Source: an uncultured Prevotella sp. (lineage in GTDB: Bacteria > Bacteroidota > Bacteroidia > Bacteroidales > Bacteroidaceae). From it: 29,486 nucleotides of DNA. The translations under genes were made by a program, and so were the position numbers. The number at the start of each line of letters is the position of its first letter. Position 1 is the first letter of the stretch. Positions 1 to 7,057 of this stretch are shown piece by piece. The stretch covers positions 1-29,486 of the forward strand of contig CALFGU010000030.1 of NCBI GenBank assembly GCA_937877685.1. The letters run 5' to 3'. The notes beneath the pieces are model-generated. The model was given only the letters and a program-made list of their open reading frames with translations, had not been told where the DNA came from and did no database searches.

Positions 1-65
1 TTAACTTTTAAAGTACGATAACGATATTTCGATGCGCAGCCTTCCATATTGTTTTCCCGCTCGAG

Positions 66-134
66 ATTGAAGGTTGTCTTTTGGGGAAGGGGTTTCATAG
101 AACCACAACCCCTCCCCAAAAGACAAGATTCAAT
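66..134. repeat. Large imperfect inverted repeat (hairpin)
   Basis: The arms at 66-94 and 107-134 pair over about 26 positions, with one bulged base and two mismatches, around a 12-base loop. The core of the left arm is ttgtcttttgggg and the right arm holds ccccaaaagacaa. No clear U-tract follows either arm, so it is a poor intrinsic terminator for a gene ending before the window. It could equally be a degenerate miniature element or a structured 3' end. The rest of 1-424 is AT-rich and no gene was seen in it. Confidence 0.7.
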
Positions 135-424
135 CGCGCATACAGATTTTTCAAAATAAGCAAAAAAACTTGCAGATTTATTTGGTTAGGTCCTATATTT
201 CCGTGTCTGTAAAAAAATTACGTCCTTCTGTTCTTATCTCCCCAAAATAAACTATTGATAAAAACACGCACCTTTAAATCAAGAAATGACGGACAATAGG
301 ATTACTTATTTACCCTATAAAATACCGATGAAATCGTGGTTTTTTGCTACGATATCCTTTTACAAAAGAAACTTTAACACCCAGACTTTTAATTGCTAAA
401 AATATATAAATAAGGTTAAACGTC

Positions 425-454
425 TTGGAAACTGAAAAAATATGTGTATTTTTG
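425..454 (+). promoter_or_regulatory. Bacteroidota-type promoter for the gene at 553
   Basis: TTG at 425-427 and TATTTTTG at 447-454 are separated by 19 bases, matching the known TTTG / TAnnTTTG arrangement of Bacteroidota housekeeping promoters. Transcription would begin near 461, giving a leader of about 90 bases that contains the heptamer array at 471-505. Confidence 0.6.
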
Positions 455-470
455 CCTTATAAGAAAATTT

Positions 471-505
471 GGACAACGGTCAACAGACAACGGACAACGG
501 TCAAC
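471..505 (+). repeat. Heptamer tandem array in a 5' leader
   Basis: Five consecutive 7-bp units are present: ggacaac, ggtcaac, agacaac, ggacaac, ggtcaac. The array lies between the predicted promoter and the start codon at 553. It is G-rich on the coding strand, unlike most other start-proximal arrays in this window. Confidence 0.75.
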
Positions 506-552
506 GAACTTTCTGCATATATCGTTTAACAACCCATATAATTTGTGAAATC

Positions 553-1443
553 ATGAACAATAGAATATTTCTATTATTAGTTTTTGTCATGGGCAGCGTG
601 CTACATGCGATTGCTCAAGACGACCTTTACTTTGTGCCTTCCAAAAAGAAGACTCCAACAAAATCAGTGGTTCCTACGTATGAAAACGGGGAGTATGACG
701 ATTGGGCAGAAGGACGTAGTGGTGTGATGGATGTTGACGCTTACAACCGTCGTGGGAGCAGTTCTGTAACGTCTGAATATTCTTACGAAGAACCTGCGGA
801 AGACACCAATTCCTACACAGAACGCATTATACGTTTCCATTCTCCAGGTATCACGATTGTAAGTAGTCCTTACTACACGGATTACATTGACATCTACACT
901 GCCCCTTGGTACACCTATTACCGTCCTTACAGATGGTATTCTTACGATTGGTATGATTATTGGTGGTGGAACCGTCCTTATCACTGGTATTCTTCATGTT
1001 ACGACCCTTGGTGGGGATGGCATGGACACCATCATCATGCTTACTATCCTGGTTATCATCATGGTTGGTATCCTCATCACAGTGGACATCACCACCATTA
1101 CTACCCCAGACGCGATTATGACCGTCGCCCAACGGCAGTTAACCGAGGTTATCGCCCTAGCACAGAGCGCGGAACACGACCTTCAGCAAATCGTGAACAA
1201 CGACCATCAGCAAATCGTCCGTCAAGCGTAAAGCGTGGCACAACTTCAGCCGAACGCCCCAGCAGACAACCTGGTCAGAAGCGTGAAACAACGTCTCCCA
1301 ACCGAGGTTCACGCACCCCTTCTTCACCAAGCGTATCTCCCAGCAGAAACAGTCGCCCCTCTCAACGATCAACAATGAGTGGCGGTGGCGGAAGTCGCCC
1401 TCAACGCTCTATGGGTGGTTCGACGGGCGGAAGAAGGAGATAA
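553..1443 (+). CDS. Secreted Tyr/Trp/His-rich low-complexity protein, function unknown
   Basis: The protein has 296 residues. I chose the ATG at 553 because it gives a clean signal peptide (residues 1 to about 22, hydrophobic core followed by AIAQ). The longer reading from a TTG at 469 would translate the heptamer array. The mature protein is modular. Residues 23-95 are acidic or mixed. Residues 105-185 are extremely rich in Tyr, Trp and His, with WWWN, several HH runs and PHHSGHHHH. Residues 186-272 are Arg/Ser/Pro-rich with repeated RPS and NR motifs. The last 22 residues are Gly/Ser/Arg-rich. I recognise no catalytic domain. The His clusters could bind metal and the aromatic and arginine tracts could drive self-association, but that is inference. 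It is followed in the same direction by a FadL-like outer-membrane protein, with no obvious terminator between. Confidence 0.75.
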   Translation: MNNRIFLLLVFVMGSVLHAIAQDDLYFVPSKKKTPTKSVVPTYENGEYDDWAEGRSGVMDVDAYNRRGSSSVTSEYSYEEPAEDTNSYTERIIRFHSPGITIVSSPYYTDYIDIYTAPWYTYYRPYRWYSYDWYDYWWWNRPYHWYSSCYDPWWGWHGHHHHAYYPGYHHGWYPHHSGHHHHYYPRRDYDRRPTAVNRGYRPSTERGTRPSANREQRPSANRPSSVKRGTTSAERPSRQPGQKRETTSPNRGSRTPSSPSVSPSRNSRPSQRSTMSGGGGSRPQRSMGGSTGGRRR

Positions 1444-1496
1444 AATAAACTACCTATATCCATAAAGTCAACAGATTTCATGATTTTCATGCACAA

Positions 1497-1703
1497 CAAA
1501 CAGTTTAATCAGTGTAATCACGTTGATAATTTAAAAAATCAACTGATTAAACAGATTCCACTGATTTTTCTTGCTCTGCATAGCAAACAGTTTCAGTGTA
1601 ATCACGTTGATAATTAAAAGTCAACAGATTAAACAGATTCCACTGATTTCTTGTCCTGCATAGCAAACAGTTTAACCCGTGAAATCACGTTGATAAATAA
1701 AAA
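1497..1703 (+). repeat. Long-period tandem repeat, two full units plus a partial
   Basis: Units begin with caaacag at 1497, 1584 and 1664, so the periods are 87 and 80 bases. Each carries the shared phrase atcacgttgata, and the first two also share gattaaacagattccactga and ctgcatagcaaacag. The third copy stops after the atcacgttgata part. The units fill most of the 331-base gap between the genes at 553 and 1775. No gene is credible here. Confidence 0.8.
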
Positions 1704-1743
1704 TCCGTGTAATTTACGCGACACTCTGAAACCATATATCTCT

Positions 1744-1771
1744 GTTAACCATTCACCGTTAACCATTCAAG
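1744..1771 (+). repeat. C-rich heptamer array at a start codon
   Basis: The units gttaacc, attcacc, gttaacc, attcaag end three bases before the ATG at 1775. The array therefore occupies the place where a ribosome-binding site would be, and no Shine-Dalgarno-like sequence is seen. Confidence 0.7.
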
Positions 1772-1774
1772 ATT

Positions 1775-3319
1775 ATGAAACGTATATTATTACCTCTACT
1801 TCTTATCAGCGCACCTCTTGTTGCACAAGATATTTATCGCATGGAGTCATTCTCAGCAAACGACCTTAATGGTACGGCTCGCTTTGTGGGGATGGGCGGT
1901 GCCATGAGTGCGCTCGGCGCTGATATTTCAGTGATGGGCACTAACCCCGCAGGTATTGGTCTTTACCGACGTAGTGACATTTCAGCTACAGCCAGTTTAT
2001 CAGCACAACCACATGCTGAGAAGTTTAACGGCATCGACCGTTCAAGGGCGTCGTTCGACCAAATTGGGTTTGTATCTACCTTAAACTTAGGAGAACCTGA
2101 CGGACTGAAGTTTCTCAACGTAGGGGTGAACTATCAGAAAAGCCGTAACTTCAAGAACCACATCAATGTGCAGAACTTCCTTACGGGAGGACTTTCTCAG
2201 TCGTGGCAAATGATGGACCTTGCCTATGCTGGGGGATGGTTAGACTTAGATTATAGCGAAGACCGCGAATTAACTACTCCCTTTACGAACATGGGATATG
2301 ACACACAAATGATTTTCCCCACGTTTGACAGTCAGGGATATGTAGATGGTTACGAACCTTCAGATGCGGATAGTTATACGTACAAGCGCGTACAATGGGG
2401 CGGCGCTCACGAAGTTGATTTCAACCTTGCGGCAAACATCAACGACCGTATTTACGTGGGTATCACGGCAAAATATCATTTCTTGAATCAGAAATCTTAC
2501 ACCGACTATTCAGAAATGCTTATTGACCCCAGCAATAATTCGCTTCACGAATATTATTACCTCAACGATGAGCACACAGAAGGCGAAGGTTATAGCGGGG
2601 CGCTTGGGGTGATTTTCCGCCCTGTAGAAGAAAGTCCTTTCCGAGCAGGATTCAGCATTCACATGCCTACTTATTACGACATCGAAACCTCTTCTGAACT
2701 TTATATGGAAAGTCCGTATGCAAACGGTAACCAGACCTACTCTTCTGCTAGCGATGCCATATATAACAATTATGAAATGCGCACACCCTGGCGCTTCAAT
2801 GTTTCCATGGGTAGCACAGTTAGCGATTACTTGGCGTATGGTGTGGAATACGAATACTACGATGCGAGTTCGATGCGTGTGACCTACGACCACGGATACG
2901 TTAAGGACTATGCCCTTAAGCACGAGGCAGACCGCTGTCTTCAGGGTGTACACACGCTTCGTGCGGGTGCGGAATTGAGAGTTGTTGATGGTCTTTACTT
3001 GCGTGCGGGCTACAATTACCAGAGTTCACCCTTCAAGGAAGAAGCCTACCTCAACCAATTCCTCAATAGTAGCAACTACAATTACTCCACCAACACTGAC
3101 TACGTCAACCTTGGTGAATTGCAACGCGTAACGGGTGGTATTGGTTATCGTTCAGGAAGTTGGTATGCCGATATGGCCTATATGTACCAAACTCAAAAGG
3201 CGGACGTTTATGCATTCCACCTTCCTTCAGGAGGAGCGAATACCGCCAATCGCCTTCAAGCAGCGCAGGTTGACCTTAACCGCCACAACATACAGTTCAC
3301 CGTTGGATATAAATTTTAG
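1775..3319 (+). CDS. FadL/OMPP1-like outer-membrane beta-barrel protein
   Basis: The 514-residue protein has a signal peptide (residues 1-18, cut after VAQ). An N-terminal segment reads GTARFVGMGGAMSALGAD, followed by NPAGIGLYR; this glycine-rich start with an NPAG motif is typical of the OMPP1/FadL/TodX family, often labelled hemin receptor in Bacteroidota. The remainder is rich in alternating aromatic and polar residues with many Tyr. It ends in GYKF, an aromatic terminus expected for insertion by the BAM machinery. The family transports hydrophobic compounds through the outer membrane, but the substrate cannot be read from the sequence. The start is supported by the signal peptide, although the bases before it are heptamer repeats rather than a ribosome-binding site. 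Confidence 0.75.
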   Translation: MKRILLPLLLISAPLVAQDIYRMESFSANDLNGTARFVGMGGAMSALGADISVMGTNPAGIGLYRRSDISATASLSAQPHAEKFNGIDRSRASFDQIGFVSTLNLGEPDGLKFLNVGVNYQKSRNFKNHINVQNFLTGGLSQSWQMMDLAYAGGWLDLDYSEDRELTTPFTNMGYDTQMIFPTFDSQGYVDGYEPSDADSYTYKRVQWGGAHEVDFNLAANINDRIYVGITAKYHFLNQKSYTDYSEMLIDPSNNSLHEYYYLNDEHTEGEGYSGALGVIFRPVEESPFRAGFSIHMPTYYDIETSSELYMESPYANGNQTYSSASDAIYNNYEMRTPWRFNVSMGSTVSDYLAYGVEYEYYDASSMRVTYDHGYVKDYALKHEADRCLQGVHTLRAGAELRVVDGLYLRAGYNYQSSPFKEEAYLNQFLNSSNYNYSTNTDYVNLGELQRVTGGIGYRSGSWYADMAYMYQTQKADVYAFHLPSGGANTANRLQAAQVDLNRHNIQFTVGYKF

Positions 3320-3322
3320 AAT

Positions 3323-3392
3323 GGTGAAGGGTGAAGGGTGAAAGGTGAACGATGAACGGGGAAAGGTGAACGGGGGAGGGTGAACGGTGAAC
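3323..3392 (+). repeat. Ten-unit heptamer tandem array
   Basis: Ten consecutive 7-bp units begin three bases after the stop codon at 3319: ggtgaag twice, ggtgaaa, ggtgaac, gatgaac, ggggaaa, ggtgaac, gggggag, then ggtgaac twice. The phase is unbroken throughout. It is the longest and cleanest array of this family in the window. Confidence 0.9.
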
Positions 3393-3413
3393 AAGTAGAG
3401 AATATAGCAATCA

Positions 3414-3453
3414 TAAAAAAAGCGAGCGAATGTGATATTCGCTCGCTTTTTTG
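3414..3453. terminator. Bidirectional intrinsic terminator
   Basis: A perfect 10-bp stem (3421-3430 with 3438-3447, agcgagcgaa / ttcgctcgct) closes a 7-base loop. A run of A precedes it and a run of T follows it. It sits between the convergent genes ending at 3319 (plus) and 3491 (minus) and can serve both. Confidence 0.9.
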
Positions 3454-3490
3454 TGTGTATTTATAACAATGTTATTTGCAAGTAAGGAGT

Positions 3491-4192
3491 TTAACCCATG
3501 CTTTCAGTCTTCGGTATCAATTTATTGGCAAATTCCTCGATGAAATCGGCAGTTTTTTCAATTCCGAGCACCGAAGAATTAATGCAAAGGTCGTAAGTTT
3601 TTGCTTCGCCCCAGCGTGAGGAGGCATAGAAATTGTAATACGCCTCACGGTTGCTATCACCGTTGCGCATCAATCTCGTCGCCTCTTTCTCTTCCACCTT
3701 ACAAGCCTCCATAATGCGCTTCACGCGGTCTTCTTCATTCGCAGAGATGAACACATTCAAGCAATTGGGATAATCCCTCAAGACATAGTCGGCACAACGC
3801 CCGATGAAGACACCACCTTTTAACCTTGCTGCGGCCTTACGTATCGCCTCTGCCTGAATGCGAAAGAGGGATTCATCGGAGAGTTGGTTTTGATAAAACC
3901 CCGTAGTATGCCCAATGACAGGCACTACCGATTCGAAGAGCGACTGAAAGAAACCCTTGTGCTCATCACTGCGTTCAAACACCTCCGTACAGAAACCGCT
4001 TTCACGCGCTGCGATATCCAGCAATTCCTTGTCGTAATAGTCCATGCCGAAACGGCGGGCGAGTTCTTTACCCACCTCACGACCGCCACTACCCAACTGA
4101 CGACCAATATTTATTATCAAAGGAGCAGCAACAAGTTCCGAGAATGATAGATTTTCAACGGGAGAACCGTCAATGTTAAAGAAGTTATGCAT
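3491..4192 (-). CDS. Cytidylate-kinase-like family protein
   Basis: The 233-residue protein carries a P-loop-like segment, INIGRQLGSGGREVGKELA, at residues 27-45. This and the following FGMDYYDKELLD match the cytidylate-kinase-like family (Cytidylate_kin2), common in Bacteroidota and Firmicutes. Later motifs fit a nucleoside-monophosphate-kinase fold: GGVFIGRCADYVL around 126-138, and a basic lid region, EEDRVKRIM, around 153-161. These proteins resemble CMP kinase but are shorter in the CMP-binding insert, and their true substrate is not established. The start codon is preceded directly by a heptamer array (4200-4269), and no good promoter was found nearby. It ends into the shared terminator at 3414-3453. 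Confidence 0.8.
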   Translation of the reverse strand: MHNFFNIDGSPVENLSFSELVAAPLIINIGRQLGSGGREVGKELARRFGMDYYDKELLDIAARESGFCTEVFERSDEHKGFFQSLFESVVPVIGHTTGFYQNQLSDESLFRIQAEAIRKAAARLKGGVFIGRCADYVLRDYPNCLNVFISANEEDRVKRIMEACKVEEKEATRLMRNGDSNREAYYNFYASSRWGEAKTYDLCINSSVLGIEKTADFIEEFANKLIPKTESMG

Positions 4193-4199
4193 AAAGAAA

Positions 4200-4269
4200 G
4201 GGGAAAGTATTAACGGGGAAAGGGGAACGGGGAAAGGGAACGAGGAAAGGGGAAAGGGGAAAGGGGAAA
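4200..4269 (-). repeat. Heptamer array upstream of the kinase-like gene
   Basis: On the plus strand the units are mostly ggggaaa with ggggaac, gaggaaa and one 6-base gggaac, plus an 8-base interruption, gtattaac, near the left end. Read on the strand of the gene ending at 3491, the units are tttcccc, so the array is C-rich and starts within 8 bases of the start codon at 4192. Confidence 0.8.
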
Positions 4270-4279
4270 GGTAATAATT

Positions 4280-4580
4280 AGTTATTTTGCTTTTGCCTCT
4301 TTGAGGCGTAATACAACTGCTAAACCACCCAGGGCGTGCCCTGGGTTGATAGATTTAACCCCTTCGGGGTATCTTGGGCAGGAAACGATAAGCAGGGTAG
4401 AGGGAATAATCCTGATAGGAGTTTTATTCATCATCCCTAATAAATTTAACGTCTTCGGGTATCTTGGCGGAAAACGATAAGGAGGGAAGAGGAAATTGTC
4501 CTGAAAGGACTTTATCCATCAGCCCAGGGCAACGCCCTGGGTAGCAGAGTAAGCGAATTGCGCCCCATCGGGGCAAAAGC
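4280..4580. repeat. Left REP/BIME cluster
   Basis: The cluster contains three parts. Bases 4280-4373 hold palindromes built on cctctttgagg, cccagggcgtgccctggg and accccttcggggt. The stretch from about 4355 to 4518 is a diverged tandem duplication; each half holds a tcttcggg or ccttcgggg hairpin, then a ggaaaacgataa-type segment, then tcctgawagga. Bases 4518-4580 hold cccagggcaacgccctggg and gccccatcggggc in inverted orientation relative to the first part. No coding sequence is evident. Confidence 0.8.
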
Positions 4581-4587
4581 CAAAGGA

Positions 4588-5043
4588 TCAATCACTCAAA
4601 ACATAATTTTCATCATATTCCACATTATATAATTTCAAGAATGCGAGATACTCATCTCGAAATGTCTGCTTAGTGTGATGCTCTCTTTGATTATTAACAT
4701 AAGCTAACACCTTTGCCAAACTCGATTGACTTACAGAGAAAACAGCGTAGCCACTTTGCCAAGCAAAACCTCTATAATGTGGTGAGAGCGTTTTAATCCA
4801 ACGACTGCTATTTCGTTTAACTTCTTCTACAAGTCGAGCAATTGTTTGCTCTCTACCTAACTGACACACAAGATGCACATGATCTTCCACTCCACCGACT
4901 CTAAGAACTTGACATCCTGCAATATTAGTTAGTTTTCCAATATAACAATGTACATCATCAATATCTGACTCCAAGATGAGTGGACTTGTAGTTTTAACAT
5001 GGAAAACCAAATGCAAATATATTTTACATAAGGATTGTGCCAT
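4588..5043 (-). CDS. REP-associated tyrosine transposase (IS200/IS605-like TnpA, Y1 HUH family)
   Basis: The protein has 151 residues, normal for a single-domain Y1 transposase. The metal-binding HUH motif is EDHVHLVC (H55, V56, H57). The segment FAWQSGYAVFSVSQS at about 93-107 is the family signature, and Y115 in LAYVNNQREHH is the likely nucleophile. Such enzymes cut and rejoin single-stranded DNA at hairpins; RAYTs act on REP palindromes and are usually single-copy and possibly domesticated. The hairpin gccccgatggggc lies 13 to 27 bases upstream of the start codon. No accessory TnpB gene is present. The reading frame is intact and both key motifs are retained, so it may be active. Confidence 0.9.
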   Translation of the reverse strand: MAQSLCKIYLHLVFHVKTTSPLILESDIDDVHCYIGKLTNIAGCQVLRVGGVEDHVHLVCQLGREQTIARLVEEVKRNSSRWIKTLSPHYRGFAWQSGYAVFSVSQSSLAKVLAYVNNQREHHTKQTFRDEYLAFLKLYNVEYDENYVLSD

Positions 5044-5047
5044 AATG

Positions 5048-5143
5048 AGTTATTTTGCTTTTGCCCCGATGGGGCGTGAATACACTCGCAACGTAACCCA
5101 GGGCGTTGCCCTGGGCTGATAGATTTAACCCCTTTGGGGTATC
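5048..5143 (+). repeat. Right REP flank
   Basis: This is a close copy of 4280-4373 in the same orientation. In order it holds agttattttgcttttg, the palindrome gccccgatggggc, the palindrome cccagggcgttgccctggg, then gatagatttaacccc and the small palindrome accccttTggggt. The 170 bases between here and the stop codon at 5314 hold only a duplicated atcatttatca (about 5285 and 5307) and no gene. Confidence 0.85.
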
Positions 5144-5313
5144 CGCCAGAAGGTTGACGATTGTTGTAAACTTATAAACTATTGTTATATTTCTACAAAC
5201 AATTGTTCTACGTCTACAATCAACAGACTACAGATTTCATACAACAACCTGGCATTCAGATAGGCACTGGCATCATTTCGACCAATCATTTATCAAAATC
5301 AACCCATCATTTA

Positions 5314-6675
5314 TCACGCCTGCAACGCCTTAAATGCCTTCATTTGGTGCCAAAGCATGATGACGGAAACAATGGTTGCCATGGCGTCTGAGAAAGGCAT
5401 GGCGTACCAAACGCCATCTACTTTATTGTCCATAAACATGGGGATAATCAGTATTGCGGGGAGCAGGAAGAGCATTTGGCGCGTGAGCGAAAGGAAGATG
5501 CTTTTGCCTGCATAACCGATGCTTTGGAAGAAGGCCGTAGAGACGATTTGGAAACCTATTAGCGGGAAGCACATCACTTGAATATTCAGTCCATGAGCAG
5601 CAGCAGCGATAAGTTCGGGGGAATCTTGAGCAAATGGGGTAACACAAGCCTCAGCAAAGAACGTTCCTACCACAAATCCCCCCGTTGTAATCACCGTGGC
5701 GGTAATAATAGAGAGTTTCAACACCCTTATGATGCGATCAAACTTACGCGCGCCGAAGTTATACCCTGCGATAGGTTGCATGCCCTGGTTCAACCCAATC
5801 ACCACCATTACCACAAAGAGCGACAAGCGGTTCACCACACCAAATGCGCCTACGGCAATGTCACCGCCATAACTAGTCATGGAGCGCGTCACGAAGATGG
5901 CCACCGTACACGCACAAAGATTTATCAAGAAGTTGGGCGCACCAATCGTCAAGGATTCCTTTAGAATCTTTTTCTTTATGCGAATGCGTTTCAAGTCTAA
6001 TCGTATTGGGGATCTCTCAGAAACAAAAAGGCGCAGTTCCCACACGAGCATAATCACCTGTGCCAGAATCGTTGCCGTAGCGGCACCCGCAATACCCCAT
6101 TTAAACACAAAGATAAACAAGGGGGCAAGGAGGCAGTTGAGAAACACGGTTCCGAACGTGGCATACATTGCCTCTTTCGGGCGATTCGTAGAGCGGAGCA
6201 ACGAGTTGAGTCCCAAGTACATGTGCGTAACGATATTCCCCGCCAAAATGACGATCATGAAATCGCGTGCCGGACCTATCGTGGCATCACTCGCTCCGAA
6301 GAAGCGCAGAATGGGGTCGAGAAAGAGCAGTAGCACAAGCCCGAGCAACAATCCCATGACCACATTCATAATCACTACGTTGCCCAAAATGTCGCGCGCC
6401 GTTTCATAATCCTTTTGTCCGAGTTTTACGGACATCAGTGTCGAACCGCCCACGCCCACCATTGCCCCAAAGGCCGCCGTGAGCGACATGATGGGTCCCG
6501 TTAGCGCAAGTCCCATAATTGCTTCTTCACCCACACCCTGTCCAATAAAGATGGCATCGATAATGTGATAAAGCGAAGAAGCCGTCATCGCAATGATAGC
6601 AGGAATGGCGTATTGCATGAGCAACCGCCCCACTGGGCGCTCGCCGAGTTCCAGAAATTTATTATCGTCTTGCAT
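5314..6675 (-). CDS. MATE family multidrug/cation efflux transporter
   Basis: The 453-residue protein has about twelve hydrophobic helices in two similar halves, the normal size for MATE antiporters. The opening, LGERPVGRLLMQYAIPAIIAMTASSLYHIIDAIFIGQGVG, is characteristic of the family. The second half contains GLNQGMQPIAGYNFGARKFD, a strongly conserved MATE motif. These inner-membrane proteins export organic cations or drugs using a sodium or proton gradient; the substrate cannot be deduced. It is divergent from rsmH across a 382-base gap and is probably monocistronic. Confidence 0.95.
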   Translation of the reverse strand: MQDDNKFLELGERPVGRLLMQYAIPAIIAMTASSLYHIIDAIFIGQGVGEEAIMGLALTGPIMSLTAAFGAMVGVGGSTLMSVKLGQKDYETARDILGNVVIMNVVMGLLLGLVLLLFLDPILRFFGASDATIGPARDFMIVILAGNIVTHMYLGLNSLLRSTNRPKEAMYATFGTVFLNCLLAPLFIFVFKWGIAGAATATILAQVIMLVWELRLFVSERSPIRLDLKRIRIKKKILKESLTIGAPNFLINLCACTVAIFVTRSMTSYGGDIAVGAFGVVNRLSLFVVMVVIGLNQGMQPIAGYNFGARKFDRIIRVLKLSIITATVITTGGFVVGTFFAEACVTPFAQDSPELIAAAAHGLNIQVMCFPLIGFQIVSTAFFQSIGYAGKSIFLSLTRQMLFLLPAILIIPMFMDNKVDGVWYAMPFSDAMATIVSVIMLWHQMKAFKALQA

Positions 6676-7057
6676 TGTGCGTTGTGCTACACATTAATAT
6701 TAACAACCACATAGCGCTCTTTCATAACAATCAACCACTCTCATTCAAACGGTTAACGCTATGACTGGCGCTACATAGTTGCAAAGTTAAAAACTATTGT
6801 CTCATCGTAAAAATTATTATTGACTTATTTTAAATTGTAAGTAATAGAATTTTTCCTAAGTAAGGAAGAATTTCCCCTATTTCGGACGCCCCGAAAAGCA
6901 ACCCTATTTGGGGAGACAAAAACCACCATTTTGCAACCCTGAAACGACACCCTACGCACCTTAAGAAGAACAAAAATAACGACTTAAAAGTTTTCTTAAA
7001 AAATATGGTCTTAACACATTAAAAATTAGTTAAAAAAACACTAACTTTACACTCCAA
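6676..7057. other. Divergent intergenic region, MATE gene / rsmH
   Basis: No gene is seen. On the minus strand TAACTTTG at 6782-6789 is a perfect -7 element for the MATE gene, but no TTG lies at the right distance upstream. On the plus strand TAACTTTA at 7042-7049 resembles a -7 element and ends only 8 bases before the rsmH start. Small dyads occur at 6853-6867 (ttcct / aggaa) and 6881-6895 (ttcgg / ccgaa). mraZ, the usual first gene of the division cluster, is absent. Confidence 0.6.
6782..6789 (-). promoter_or_regulatory. -7 element of the MATE gene promoter
   Basis: TAACTTTG on the minus strand matches TAnnTTTG exactly and would give a leader of about 100 bases. The -33 element is not recognisable, so support is partial. 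Confidence 0.4.

Larger units (their letters stand above)
4280..5143. mobile_element. RAYT gene with flanking REP-type palindromes
   Basis: The transposase gene at 4588-5043 is enclosed by two perfect inverted repeats: 4561-4580 with 5057-5076 (20 bp), and 4518-4542 with 5096-5120 (25 bp). Each repeat is itself palindromic. A further copy of the right flank lies in direct orientation at 4280-4373. This matches the known organisation of REP-associated tyrosine transposases with REP/BIME sequences. Target-site duplications are not expected for this class and none was sought. Confidence 0.75.

Noticed and set aside
469..552. TTG-initiated N-terminal extension of the secreted protein
   Set aside because: It translates the heptamer array and puts a polar segment before the signal peptide; the ATG at 553 is better.
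1651..1869. Open frame of 72 codons before and across the FadL-like gene start
   Set aside because: It is made of repeat DNA, overlaps the signal peptide of the real gene in another frame, and has no protein-like pattern.
4280..5143. Ordinary autonomous insertion sequence
   Set aside because: There is no DDE transposase, no TnpB and no simple terminal repeats; the Y1 motifs and palindrome clusters fit a RAYT/REP locus better.
5879..6409. Long open frame antisense to the MATE gene
   Set aside because: The MATE gene is intact and well supported; the antisense product has no family signature.
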